From Arcticibacter tournemirensis (GTDB lineage Bacteria > Bacteroidota > Bacteroidia > Sphingobacteriales > Sphingobacteriaceae), in the NCBI RefSeq assembly GCF_006716645.1, contig NZ_VFPL01000001.1, positions 2,108,001-2,172,000 on the forward strand: a DNA stretch of 64,000 nt, read 5' to 3'. Within the stretch, counting starts at the first letter, position 1. Every line of letters begins with the position of its first letter. A model generated the notes under the pieces. The model saw nothing but the letters and a program-made list of their open reading frames with translations. It had not been told where the DNA came from and did no database searches. The position numbers and the translations under genes are program-made. Below, in pieces: positions 9,131 to 16,771 of the stretch.

Positions 9131-10167
9131 GGCTTTTTTACTTCAAATAATTTTAACCTGCTTAATCTTCTGTTCTTGCGGTTGTAGATAAAAAACTCAA
9201 TTAGTATCAGGAAAAATGCAATGGTGAGGAAAACCTGGAAGCGGTCTTCAAAGTCCTTAAACGACTTGCTGCCGTATTCTTTCCTCTGCATTTTGCCAAT
9301 TTCGTCCATGACGATATTGAGACCACTATTCCCGTTTGTTGCCCTCACGTATGCTCCGCCGCCAGCGGCCGCTATTTGACGGCACATGTCTTCATTTAAT
9401 TTGCTTACTACGGTGTGACCGGCACTATCGGTATGAAAGCCGGCTACTTTGCCGTTTTTGTATAATGGAACCGGAGCACCTTCTGCTGAACCCAAACCGA
9501 TAACGTGTATGGCTACATCTTTCTCTCTCGAAGCGGCGGCGGCCGCAACGGCATCGTCTTCATGGTTTTCGCCGTCGGTCATGACGATCATTGCTTTGCT
9601 CATGCCATCTTTAAAATCGAAAGATCTCATTCCCATTGCAATAGCTTCGCCTATAGCGGTTCCCTGTGTTGGAACCATGCCTGTATTGATGGTGTTCAGG
9701 AATAATCTGGCAGCCGAATAGTCGCTCGTAATGGGCAACTGAACATAAGCTTGCCCGGCAAAAACGATCATCCCGATGCGATCGTCATGAAGATTATCGA
9801 TTAACTGGGCTATAGCTCTTTTAGCATTCTCGAGGCGGTCGGGTGCAAGGTCCTGGGCCAGCATACTGTTCGATACGTCGAGAAGGATCATCAGATCGGC
9901 TCCCTTTCGCTTTACTTCTTCCATTTTCGAGCCTATCTGCGGATTAGCCAGGCCTATGACAAGCATAGTGTATGCCAGTGTAAAAATCACAAATTTCAAC
10001 CAGGGTTTTGAGAACGACACTTCCGGCATTATCTGCTTTATAACGTCCGGATCGCCCAGCCTGGCCCTTGCTTTCTTTTTCCAGCGGCTTACCCTGAAAA
10101 AAAGAATTATCAGAACAGGGACAAGGGCCAGTCCCCATAAAAATTCTATATGTTCAAAACGTAGCAT
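9127..10167 (-). CDS. batB: BatB, VWA-domain membrane protein
   Basis: This 346-residue protein has two N-terminal membrane helices (about 8-26 and 59-77), then a von Willebrand factor A domain with a complete MIDAS: DVSNS at 97-101, the threonine region near GTAIGEAI, and MTDGENHED. A C-terminal helix (VFLTIAFFLILIEFFIY) anchors it again. VWA proteins of this locus probably bind ligands through a metal ion and work with the MoxR ATPase. The gene follows batA with only 3 nt between them and is a clear paralogue of it. Confidence 0.92.
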   Translation of the reverse strand: MLRFEHIEFLWGLALVPVLIILFFRVSRWKKKARARLGDPDVIKQIMPEVSFSKPWLKFVIFTLAYTMLVIGLANPQIGSKMEEVKRKGADLMILLDVSNSMLAQDLAPDRLENAKRAIAQLIDNLHDDRIGMIVFAGQAYVQLPITSDYSAARLFLNTINTGMVPTQGTAIGEAIAMGMRSFDFKDGMSKAMIVMTDGENHEDDAVAAAAASREKDVAIHVIGLGSAEGAPVPLYKNGKVAGFHTDSAGHTVVSKLNEDMCRQIAAAGGGAYVRATNGNSGLNIVMDEIGKMQRKEYGSKSFKDFEDRFQVFLTIAFFLILIEFFIYNRKNRRLSRLKLFEVKKP

Positions 10168-10170
10168 CTT

Positions 10171-11178
10171 CTAAGTTAAAGCTCCTTTAAATACAGTGTT
10201 CCTTAAAACAAACTCAAGCAAAAGAAAAAACAGGGCAGCCAAAGCAAACGGCCAGAATACTTCTGTTTTTTTGCGGTATTGGGTAACATCTATTCTGGCT
10301 TTCTCCATCTTGTCAATCTGCTCGTATATCGCCTTCAGTTTTTCGTTGTTGGTAGCCCTGAAATATTTTCCGCCGGTTGTAGAGGCGATTTTGCCAAGGG
10401 TGGCCTCGTCGATCTGCACGGGCATGCGCTGATAGGTAATTCCGCCATAAGGCGAGGGGACAGGGTAGGGGGCGTATCCGTTGGTACCAACTCCTACAGT
10501 ATATACCCTGACATTAAAGTGCTTTGCAATTTCGGCTGCTGTAAGCGGAGGAATGGACCCCGCATTGTTCGATCCGTCAGTAAGCAGGATGACCACTTTA
10601 CTTTTTGCTTCACTGTCTTTAAGCCGGTTCACGGCGGTGGCTAATCCCATTCCGATGGCTGTGCCGTCTTCGATCATACCATTCTGTATGCCGTTAAACA
10701 TATTGATCAGTACATCATGATCAATTGTTAGCGGGCATTGAGTAAAGCTTTCGCCGCTGAATACCACCAGGCCGATGCGATCGTCGGGCCGTGCTTTGAT
10801 AAAATCAATTGCTATATTCTTTCCCGCTTGCAAACGGTTTGGTTTGAAGTCTTCCGCAAGCATACTTCCCGAAATATCCGAAGCGATAATAATGTCAATG
10901 CCTTCGGTTGTGGTATTTTGCCAGCTCAATGACGACTGGGGCCGCGCCAGAGCAATAATGAGGGCCACAAGCGATAATGACCTCAGCACAATGCCGGAGT
11001 GCCGCAGGCGTGGTAAGAAGCTGTTGGAGGGGACCGGGAATCCCTGAAGGGTAGCTACTGTAAGATTGCCCTGCAGTTCTTTTTCTTTCCAAATATACCA
11101 GCCAACGATCAATGGTATACTGATCAGTAACCAGAAGAATCCCGGATTGGCAAATTCTATTCCTTTAAGTAAGTCCAT
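10171..11178 (-). CDS. batA: BatA, VWA-domain membrane protein
   Basis: The 335-residue protein has the BatA pattern: two N-terminal membrane helices, a VWA domain with MIDAS residues DISGS at 101-105, the loop DGTAIGMGLATAV, and LLTDGSNNAG, and a C-terminal helix (FWPFALAALFFLLLEFVL). It overlaps the preceding gene (11165-12148) by 14 bp and is followed by batB after 3 nt. Bat genes were named for Bacteroides aerotolerance; later work favours a broader envelope or stress role. Both VWA domains here have intact metal sites. Confidence 0.92.
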   Translation of the reverse strand: MDLLKGIEFANPGFFWLLISIPLIVGWYIWKEKELQGNLTVATLQGFPVPSNSFLPRLRHSGIVLRSLSLVALIIALARPQSSLSWQNTTTEGIDIIIASDISGSMLAEDFKPNRLQAGKNIAIDFIKARPDDRIGLVVFSGESFTQCPLTIDHDVLINMFNGIQNGMIEDGTAIGMGLATAVNRLKDSEAKSKVVILLTDGSNNAGSIPPLTAAEIAKHFNVRVYTVGVGTNGYAPYPVPSPYGGITYQRMPVQIDEATLGKIASTTGGKYFRATNNEKLKAIYEQIDKMEKARIDVTQYRKKTEVFWPFALAALFFLLLEFVLRNTVFKGALT

Positions 11179-12148
11179 TGCTGCTGTTATCTTCTTTATT
11201 TACCGTCGTTTGCTGCGTTTTTTTAGTGTTTTCCACAAAGCTGACCGCATTCTCCATGCTGCGTTCATTGTCGGCCGGCAATGGCCTTTCCTTTGCAAAC
11301 TTTACCAGGTCGGCCAGGGTGAGGATCTGACGAAGCATTGCTCTGTCGTTCTCCTGTATTTCAGCCGACCTCAGGCTCGACAGGATTTCACCGCTTGTTT
11401 GCTCAAGCGCTTTTATCAGGTACCGCTTTTCGAGATACTCCCTCACGATGTCGCTCAGTTCACTGTGGTATAATTTCACCTGTTCCTGCTGCCACAACTT
11501 TTTATAACGTAAAGCCTGAAGCTTTTGCAAGGCAAGCTCATGTTCAGGAACTGCTGCTTTTACCTCCTTCACTTCTTTCGCCTTCTTTGGCCGTTTCTTT
11601 AGATAATAGAAAACGGCCACTGCGGCTGCGATGAACAGCAGAATTCCGGCAATCAGCATCCAGTTATCTTTGATCCAGTCCATTAAGGTATAGGATACCG
11701 TTAAGGGTTGTTTAATATCATAAAAGGCTTTGGTCGTATCTACATCAACCGAAAGTACCTGGAGCGTCAGTTCTTTCGTAGCAAAGCTGCCTTTGCTGGT
11801 GGTGAATATAAAAGAGGGGATGGTGTATGTACCCGGCTCAAAGGATGTAATCCGTATATGGCGGGTAATTGTTTCAATGCTAACGTCGTCTTTATTGAAG
11901 GCGGTGTCTGTTTTGCTTTCAACGATCTGAACTTTTGCATTGATAGTGTCCTTCAGAGCGGGAAATTTCACGCTGTCCTTAGCCGGGAATTGAATGCTCA
12001 GGTGTAATAATGTCTGCCCTCCGAGAGGGATAGACACGTTGTCGAGCCTGGCGTCTACCTTCACGTCCTGCGACCAGGCAGTTTGTGAAAATAACAATAA
12101 AAGCAGCGCAAAAAAAAGGCTGTAGTTCAAATAAATTTTCTTCTTCAT
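11165..12148 (-). CDS. BatD-like/DUF4381-type membrane protein of the Bat locus
   Basis: This 327-residue protein has a signal peptide (FFALLLLLFSQTAWSQ), an N-terminal Ig-like beta domain that starts VKVDARLDNVSIPLGGQTLLHLSI like the BatD repeats, one membrane helix at about residues 163-182 (NWMLIAGILLFIAAAVAVFYYL), a Lys-rich linker and a helical cytoplasmic domain (LQALRYKKLWQQEQVKLYHSELSDIVREYLEKRY). The overall shape fits the DUF4381-type proteins found between DUF58 and VWA genes. It overlaps DUF58 by 4 bp and batA by 14 bp, so it is part of the operon. Its function is unknown; it may be a second BatD-like scaffold. Confidence 0.75.
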   Translation of the reverse strand: MKKKIYLNYSLFFALLLLLFSQTAWSQDVKVDARLDNVSIPLGGQTLLHLSIQFPAKDSVKFPALKDTINAKVQIVESKTDTAFNKDDVSIETITRHIRITSFEPGTYTIPSFIFTTSKGSFATKELTLQVLSVDVDTTKAFYDIKQPLTVSYTLMDWIKDNWMLIAGILLFIAAAVAVFYYLKKRPKKAKEVKEVKAAVPEHELALQKLQALRYKKLWQQEQVKLYHSELSDIVREYLEKRYLIKALEQTSGEILSSLRSAEIQENDRAMLRQILTLADLVKFAKERPLPADNERSMENAVSFVENTKKTQQTTVNKEDNSSNGLT

Positions 12149-13026
12149 CTGCGGCCTTCCCGTTTTTTAAACAGTGTAATTAGATGTTTAATATACGATT
12201 CGTGTGTCCCGATACTTGTAAAATCAACACCCGACTTTCTGAACTGGTCGGACAAGGCGGCATTCCTTCGGAGACTTTCAGCTTTAAAAGCGTCCCTGAC
12301 TCTCTTATCTCCCGTATTAATCCAGTGAAATTCCCCGGTTTCAGCGTCTTGTACCGGGATGAGTCCCATATCGGGAAACTCATCTTCATGCTTGTCGTAA
12401 AGCCGGAGGGCAATAACGTCGTGTTTTTTATTGGCAATCTTCAGCGCCTGCTCGAATGAAGGACTGATGAAATCAGAGATGACAAAAGCCGTACATCTTT
12501 TTCTGATGACGCTGGTGAAGTATCTTAAGGCTTCGGCAACATCAGTTCCTTTACTTTCAGGTGTAAAGGCCAGCAGTTCTCTGATGATCATCAGGATATG
12601 GCTTCTTCCCTTTTTAGGCGGGATAAATTTCTCGATCTTATCACTGAAAAAGATCACCCCCACTTTGTCATTATTCTGGATAGCCGAAAAAGCAAGTACC
12701 GCACAAAGCTCCGTGGCCAGGTCCTGCTTTTGCTGTTTAATGGTGCCGAAGACTTCAGATCGGCTCACATCCATAAGAAGCATCACCGAAAGCTCCCGTT
12801 CTTCGTTAAATACCTTTACGTAGGGATGGTTAAAACGGGCTGTGACGTTCCAGTCAATCGTCCGTATTTCATCTCCAGGTTCATATTCCCTAACCTCACT
12901 AAAGGCCATTCCCCGCCCTTTAAAAGCGGACTGGTATTCTCCGGACAGGAGGTTGGTACTTAGCCCCCGGGTCTTGATTTCAATTTTCCTTACTTTATTC
13001 AGCAGATCTTTAGTGTCCTTTGCCAT
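12145..13026 (-). CDS. DUF58 (VWA-like) protein
   Basis: The 293-residue protein has the DUF58 hallmark GRGMAFSEVREYEPGDEIRTIDWNVTAR at about residues 36-63, followed by a VWA-like region with LLMDVSRSEVFG (MIDAS-like DVSRS). It has no signal peptide or membrane segment and should be cytoplasmic. DUF58 proteins are almost always encoded directly after MoxR ATPases and are thought to link the ATPase to the membrane VWA proteins. Here the gene comes 138 bp after moxR, separated by a heptamer repeat array, and overlaps the next gene by 4 bp. Confidence 0.9.
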   Translation of the reverse strand: MAKDTKDLLNKVRKIEIKTRGLSTNLLSGEYQSAFKGRGMAFSEVREYEPGDEIRTIDWNVTARFNHPYVKVFNEERELSVMLLMDVSRSEVFGTIKQQKQDLATELCAVLAFSAIQNNDKVGVIFFSDKIEKFIPPKKGRSHILMIIRELLAFTPESKGTDVAEALRYFTSVIRKRCTAFVISDFISPSFEQALKIANKKHDVIALRLYDKHEDEFPDMGLIPVQDAETGEFHWINTGDKRVRDAFKAESLRRNAALSDQFRKSGVDFTSIGTHESYIKHLITLFKKREGRR

Positions 13027-13065
13027 ATTTAGCTGTCTTTTGGCTATTAGCCATCAGTCTTTAGA

Positions 13066-13168
13066 TTTCAGCCTTGAGCCTTCAGCTTTTACCTTTTACC
13101 TTTCGGCTCTCCACTTTACCTTTTAGCTTTAACCTTTCCACTTTCAACTTTCCACTCTCAACTCTCAA
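13066..13168. repeat. Heptamer tandem array at the 3' end of moxR
   Basis: Plus-strand units with period 7 include CTTTTAC twice (13086-13099), CTTTCGG, CTTTTAG, CTTTAAC, CTTTCCA, CTTTCAA, CTTTCCA and CTCTCAA twice (13155-13168), with two one-base slips. In the moxR sense the units read GTTGAGA, GTGGAAA and GTTGAAA. The moxR stop codon (13165-13167) lies inside the terminal unit. Confidence 0.8.
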
Positions 13169-14187
13169 GGTACTTCTACTACATTCAGGATGCCTGTAAT
13201 TATATCCTCTGTAGTGATGTTTTCTGCCTCTGCTTCATAGCTCAGCCCGATGCGATGACGCAGAACATCGTGACAAACGGCACGTACATCCTCGGGGATC
13301 ACATAGCCTCTTCTTTTAATGAAAGCGAGGGCCTTTGCTGCCAAAGCGAGACTGATACTTGCACGGGGAGACGCACCATAACTAATCAGATTCTTGTAGT
13401 CGGGCAATTTATATTGGTCGGGAAATCTTGTCGCAAACACGATATCGATAATATATTGCTCAATCTTTTCGTCCATATACACCTCTCTCACTACTTTCCG
13501 CGCTTTAATGATCTCTTCAGGACGAATGATTGCATTGGGTTTTAACATTCCCTGCGGACTAATATTCGCACGCATGATCCGTTTTTCCTCGTCCTTATTG
13601 GGGTAGCCAATAACGATCTTCAGCATAAAGCGGTCTGTCTGTGCTTCCGGAAGAGGGTAGGTTCCTTCCTGCTCTATTGGATTCTGAGTGGCCAGTACCA
13701 GGAAAGGGGAGGGTAGAGGGAAGGTCTGGTCGCCGATAGTTACCTGTCTTTCCTGCATCGATTCAAGTAAAGCACTCTGTACCTTAGCCGGCGCCCTGTT
13801 TATCTCGTCGGCCAGGATGAAATTAGAGAAAATGGGTCCTTTCCTGACGATAAATTCATCTTTTTTCTGATTGTATATCATTGTCCCCACGAGATCGGCC
13901 GGCAATAGGTCGGGTGTGAACTGTATTCTGCTAAAGTCTGCCTGTACTGCCTTGGCCAACGTGTTGATGGCAAGTGTTTTTGCAAGCCCCGGCACACCTT
14001 CTAAAAGGATATGGCCATCTGCCAGAAGTCCTATCATCAGTCGCTCCACCATATACTTCTGACCGATAATAACTTTATCCATCTCCATCATTAAAAGGTC
14101 GATAAATGCGCTTTCTCTCTGAATCATTTCGTTCAGAGCCCTGATATCTGTTGAGTACGATGAATTACTATTTACTAATTCTTCCAT
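13165..14187 (-). CDS. moxR: MoxR family AAA+ ATPase
   Basis: The protein has Walker A GVPGLAKT, Walker B ILADEINR, sensor 1 LATQNPIEQEGTYPLPEAQTDRFM and a C-terminal lid, all characteristic of MoxR ATPases. The start chosen is ATG 14185-14187 (MEELVNSNSS), giving 340 residues; an in-frame ATG eight codons upstream (14211) is possible. MoxR proteins act as chaperone-like ATPases for VWA proteins. This is the first gene of the Bat locus on the minus strand and probably defines its promoter. Its stop codon is embedded in a heptamer repeat array. Confidence 0.93.
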   Translation of the reverse strand: MEELVNSNSSYSTDIRALNEMIQRESAFIDLLMMEMDKVIIGQKYMVERLMIGLLADGHILLEGVPGLAKTLAINTLAKAVQADFSRIQFTPDLLPADLVGTMIYNQKKDEFIVRKGPIFSNFILADEINRAPAKVQSALLESMQERQVTIGDQTFPLPSPFLVLATQNPIEQEGTYPLPEAQTDRFMLKIVIGYPNKDEEKRIMRANISPQGMLKPNAIIRPEEIIKARKVVREVYMDEKIEQYIIDIVFATRFPDQYKLPDYKNLISYGASPRASISLALAAKALAFIKRRGYVIPEDVRAVCHDVLRHRIGLSYEAEAENITTEDIITGILNVVEVP

Positions 14188-14509
14188 GAATCTTTTATTT
14201 GGCTGGGGCAAACTTAAAAAGACAAATAGCTTTTAGCTAAATATGAGGGAAAAAATTTATGTTAAAATTTGTTAAATAAGATACGGGATGAAGGAATCCC
14301 GTAGACAACCTGCACTAAATAAAAGGATGGTGTGAGTAAGGCAATATGGAAGCAAAAGGACCATTTTAGCAAAAAATCACTATTTTAGGATCGGAGTTTC
14401 CGGACTCCAGAATAAATACATCTATTTATTAGTTAGACCTGTGAAGAAAACCCCTGCCCAGGATCTTAATCCTGATTGGTGGAAAAGAATCAAAATTGAG
14501 TGAACAGCT

Positions 14510-15331
14510 ATGATGAAGTCAGCCCGGTTAATGATCGCGTTTATATGTTTATGTCCTGGTATCGTTCATTCACAACAGGATAGCGTTCCTGAGTTTTTGG
14601 AATCGGTTTCTTTTGTTTTTCCCAACAAAACAGTTGATATACTTAAGTCGAATTATAAAAAGGCAAATCTCAATTTTTTAATACTCCACGATAACGAAAA
14701 TACAGGTGTCAGGGCTGCTCATGCTTTTTGTAGAAATCGCGGAGGGAGCTTAACAGAGCTAAAGTATGGGAATACGAGAAATATAACGTTTGGCAGCAGG
14801 CGTTCTTTATTATCTTTTGATCCCAATCAAATCTTTAATGACGTGGGAGCTTATTTGAGCCTGAAGAGACACAGTAAGGGCAGAGAGGACTCCCTCGCTG
14901 TTCAAAAAGCGCGCGATCTTGCAAGATTAGCTCTTAAAGTATATAATCCTGATACCTCCGGCTATATCATTACGCTTCATAATAATTCGGACGGGAAATT
15001 CAGCATCGAATCCTATCTCGAAGGGAATTACTTGCATGGCACTGCGGATAGCGTATACATTAATCCAGCGATGGATCCTGACGACCTCGTGTTAGTAACA
15101 GACCCTGCCTTTTTTAATTTCCTGAAACAGCAAAATGTAAATGTTGTTCTTCAAAGCCAGACCGGGCCTGCAGATGGCTCACTATCAGTTTATGCTCAGG
15201 TGAATAAAATTCCTTATTTTAATATTGAAGTTCAGCACGGGCATCTCGCGGAAAATATCCGGCTGATCTATGTGGTAGAGTCGATGTTTAAAACAATGGG
15301 CATAAACGAAGAATATGCTCAAAGTCGATGA
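14510..15331 (+). CDS. Secreted protein of unknown function, possible metal hydrolase
   Basis: The 273-residue protein begins with a signal peptide (MMKSARLMIAFICLCPGIVHSQ). I cannot assign it to a named family with confidence. The conserved-looking motifs are LHDNENTG near residue 59, RRSLLSFDPNQIFNDVG near 98, LHNNSDG near 152 and NIEVQHGHLAENIRLI near 246. Spaced His, Asp and Glu residues of this type recall zinc peptidases or amidohydrolases of the M14 or N-formylglutamate amidohydrolase kind, but this is inference. The gene stands alone between moxR (divergent) and the PorP/SprF gene. Confidence 0.7.
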   Translation: MMKSARLMIAFICLCPGIVHSQQDSVPEFLESVSFVFPNKTVDILKSNYKKANLNFLILHDNENTGVRAAHAFCRNRGGSLTELKYGNTRNITFGSRRSLLSFDPNQIFNDVGAYLSLKRHSKGREDSLAVQKARDLARLALKVYNPDTSGYIITLHNNSDGKFSIESYLEGNYLHGTADSVYINPAMDPDDLVLVTDPAFFNFLKQQNVNVVLQSQTGPADGSLSVYAQVNKIPYFNIEVQHGHLAENIRLIYVVESMFKTMGINEEYAQSR

Positions 15332-15422
15332 AGACTTTTCTATAAAGCAGCCGGGAAATGTATCATATAATGGAAGAATAGTGCGCTCCTGCTTCGACCA
15401 CTATTCTGGAACTCTTCGGGAT

Positions 15423-15523
15423 GAGTGCACGGTGAGAGCACAGTGAGTGCACGGTGAGTGCACCCTTTCCCGGTAAAAGGTGCACTCACCGTGCACTCAC
15501 CCTGCACTTACTGTGCTCTCACT
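15423..15523. repeat. 11-bp tandem repeat in inverted pair
   Basis: The left arm has four units related to GAGTGCACGGT (second unit GAGAGCACAGT, fourth GAGTGCACCCT). After a 14-nt spacer the right arm carries the reverse complement, units of the type GTGCACTCACC. The first 22 bp of the arms pair perfectly; one extra unit (CCTGCACTTAC) sits in the right arm, after which 11 more bp match. The single-stranded form would make a very stable hairpin. Confidence 0.85.
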
Positions 15524-15604
15524 CCGAACTGTTCTCGTGTTATACTACAAGCAGTGTTAAATGAATCTAAATCATTTCTTCCTCTTTTTCAACTGGATGA
15601 TCTC

Positions 15605-15661
15605 AAAAAGTGTCCTTCCAGGCGAAGCCTGGAAAGGGGAATTTCTCTCTCGACACTCTTT
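15605..15661. other. Nested hairpin
   Basis: Inner stem TTCCAGGC (15616-15623) pairs with GCCTGGAA (15627-15634) around GAA. An outer stem pairs AAAAAGTGTC (from 15605) with GACACTCTTT (to 15661) with one mismatch. It is not followed by a U-tract. Role unknown. Confidence 0.45.
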
Positions 15662-15753
15662 AAATGCGGTGCCCTGATTTTCCGCCGATAAGTTTTCCTT
15701 TATTGAAGAAATTATACTAATATTGAGTTCTAAATTTCGGTGTTTAATACTGT

Positions 15754-16761
15754 ATGAAATCATGCCTGGGCCTCGTGTTTTTTTCTTTCATAAGCGTACT
15801 TGTTTATGGACAGGGACAACCACGATCAACGCAATACATCTTTAACAATTATTTACTCAATCCAGCTCTTTCCGGCATAGACAATTATATAGATGTAAAG
15901 ATGGGTTTCCGTAATCAGTGGCAGGGACTGGAGGGAGCTCCTGAAACGTATTATGTATCGCTGAATGCTCCTTTCGGGGAAGATTTCATAAGAAGCTCTG
16001 TTAATACTTTTCCCGCCGAAGGTGAGAATCCGATGAGCCGGCAATATGTCAACAGTTTTATGTCGGCTGAACCGCATCATGGTGTAGGCTTCCATGCAAT
16101 AACTGATAAAGCAGGGAGGATCCGGCAAACATCGGTAAATGCCACCTATGCTTATCACCTCGGGCTTTCGGAAGTCCTTAACCTTTCCGTCGGCGTTTCC
16201 GGTGGTTTTTCTTCTATCGGAATTGACGTGGAAGGTGTTGTAGGTGAAAAAGACGATGTTCTTTTTGCTGCCGACTATAACAACAGGATAAGGCCGGATG
16301 TTGGCCTTGGTATCTGGCTTTATACCCCAAGGTTTTTCCTGGGGGCGTCCGGAAAACAGCTGGTGGGCAAGCACTGGAAAACGGTGGATGGGCAGCGTAC
16401 CGTAGAACAATACCAGCAACCTTCCTTTTACGGGACAGTGGGGTATAAGTTCTTCGTAGGAGAAGATCTAGCTGTTATCCCTTCGGGTTTACTGAGTTAC
16501 GCATTAAACTCTCCTGCGGCCATAGACGCTAACTTAAAGCTTGCTTATAAAGATAAACTTTGGATGGGTAGCGGTTTCAGGAATAACGATTCTTACTCTC
16601 TTATGGCTGGGTTCAATGTTGGCTACCTTATCAATCTTAGTTACTCGTATGACTTTACGACTTCGCCTCTCAAGCATGTTAACAATGGTTCGCACGAAAT
16701 CGTGCTCGGCCTTTTGTTGAATAACCGTTACAAAGTAAACTGCTCGCAGAGACAATTTTAG
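15754..16761 (+). CDS. PorP/SprF family type IX secretion system membrane protein
   Basis: The 335-residue protein starts with a signal peptide (MKSCLGLVFFSFISVLVYG), then the family signature RSTQYIFNNYLLNPALSGIDNYIDVKMGFRNQW at about residues 24-56, and continues as an outer-membrane beta barrel with repeated aromatic strands. PorP/SprF proteins are outer-membrane partners for T9SS cargo, in particular for surface proteins with type B C-terminal domains such as SprB. The neighbouring convergent gene encodes exactly such a cargo, so the two very probably work as a pair. The paralogue cannot be named more precisely. Confidence 0.9.
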   Translation: MKSCLGLVFFSFISVLVYGQGQPRSTQYIFNNYLLNPALSGIDNYIDVKMGFRNQWQGLEGAPETYYVSLNAPFGEDFIRSSVNTFPAEGENPMSRQYVNSFMSAEPHHGVGFHAITDKAGRIRQTSVNATYAYHLGLSEVLNLSVGVSGGFSSIGIDVEGVVGEKDDVLFAADYNNRIRPDVGLGIWLYTPRFFLGASGKQLVGKHWKTVDGQRTVEQYQQPSFYGTVGYKFFVGEDLAVIPSGLLSYALNSPAAIDANLKLAYKDKLWMGSGFRNNDSYSLMAGFNVGYLINLSYSYDFTTSPLKHVNNGSHEIVLGLLLNNRYKVNCSQRQF

Positions 16762-16771
16762 TCATTGTCCA

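Larger units (their letters stand above)
15332..15753. other. 422-bp intergenic region with two structured elements
   Basis: No coding region is supported. The left part holds an inverted pair of 11-bp tandem repeats (15423-15523). The right part holds a nested hairpin at 15605-15661. The rest shows no clear feature; a promoter for the PorP/SprF gene should lie here but no TAnnTTTG box was found close to it. Confidence 0.6.

Noticed and set aside
15423-15523. Inverted repeats taken as transposon ends
   Set aside because: The arms are tandem 11-mers separated by 14 nt, with no room for a transposase and no target duplication.
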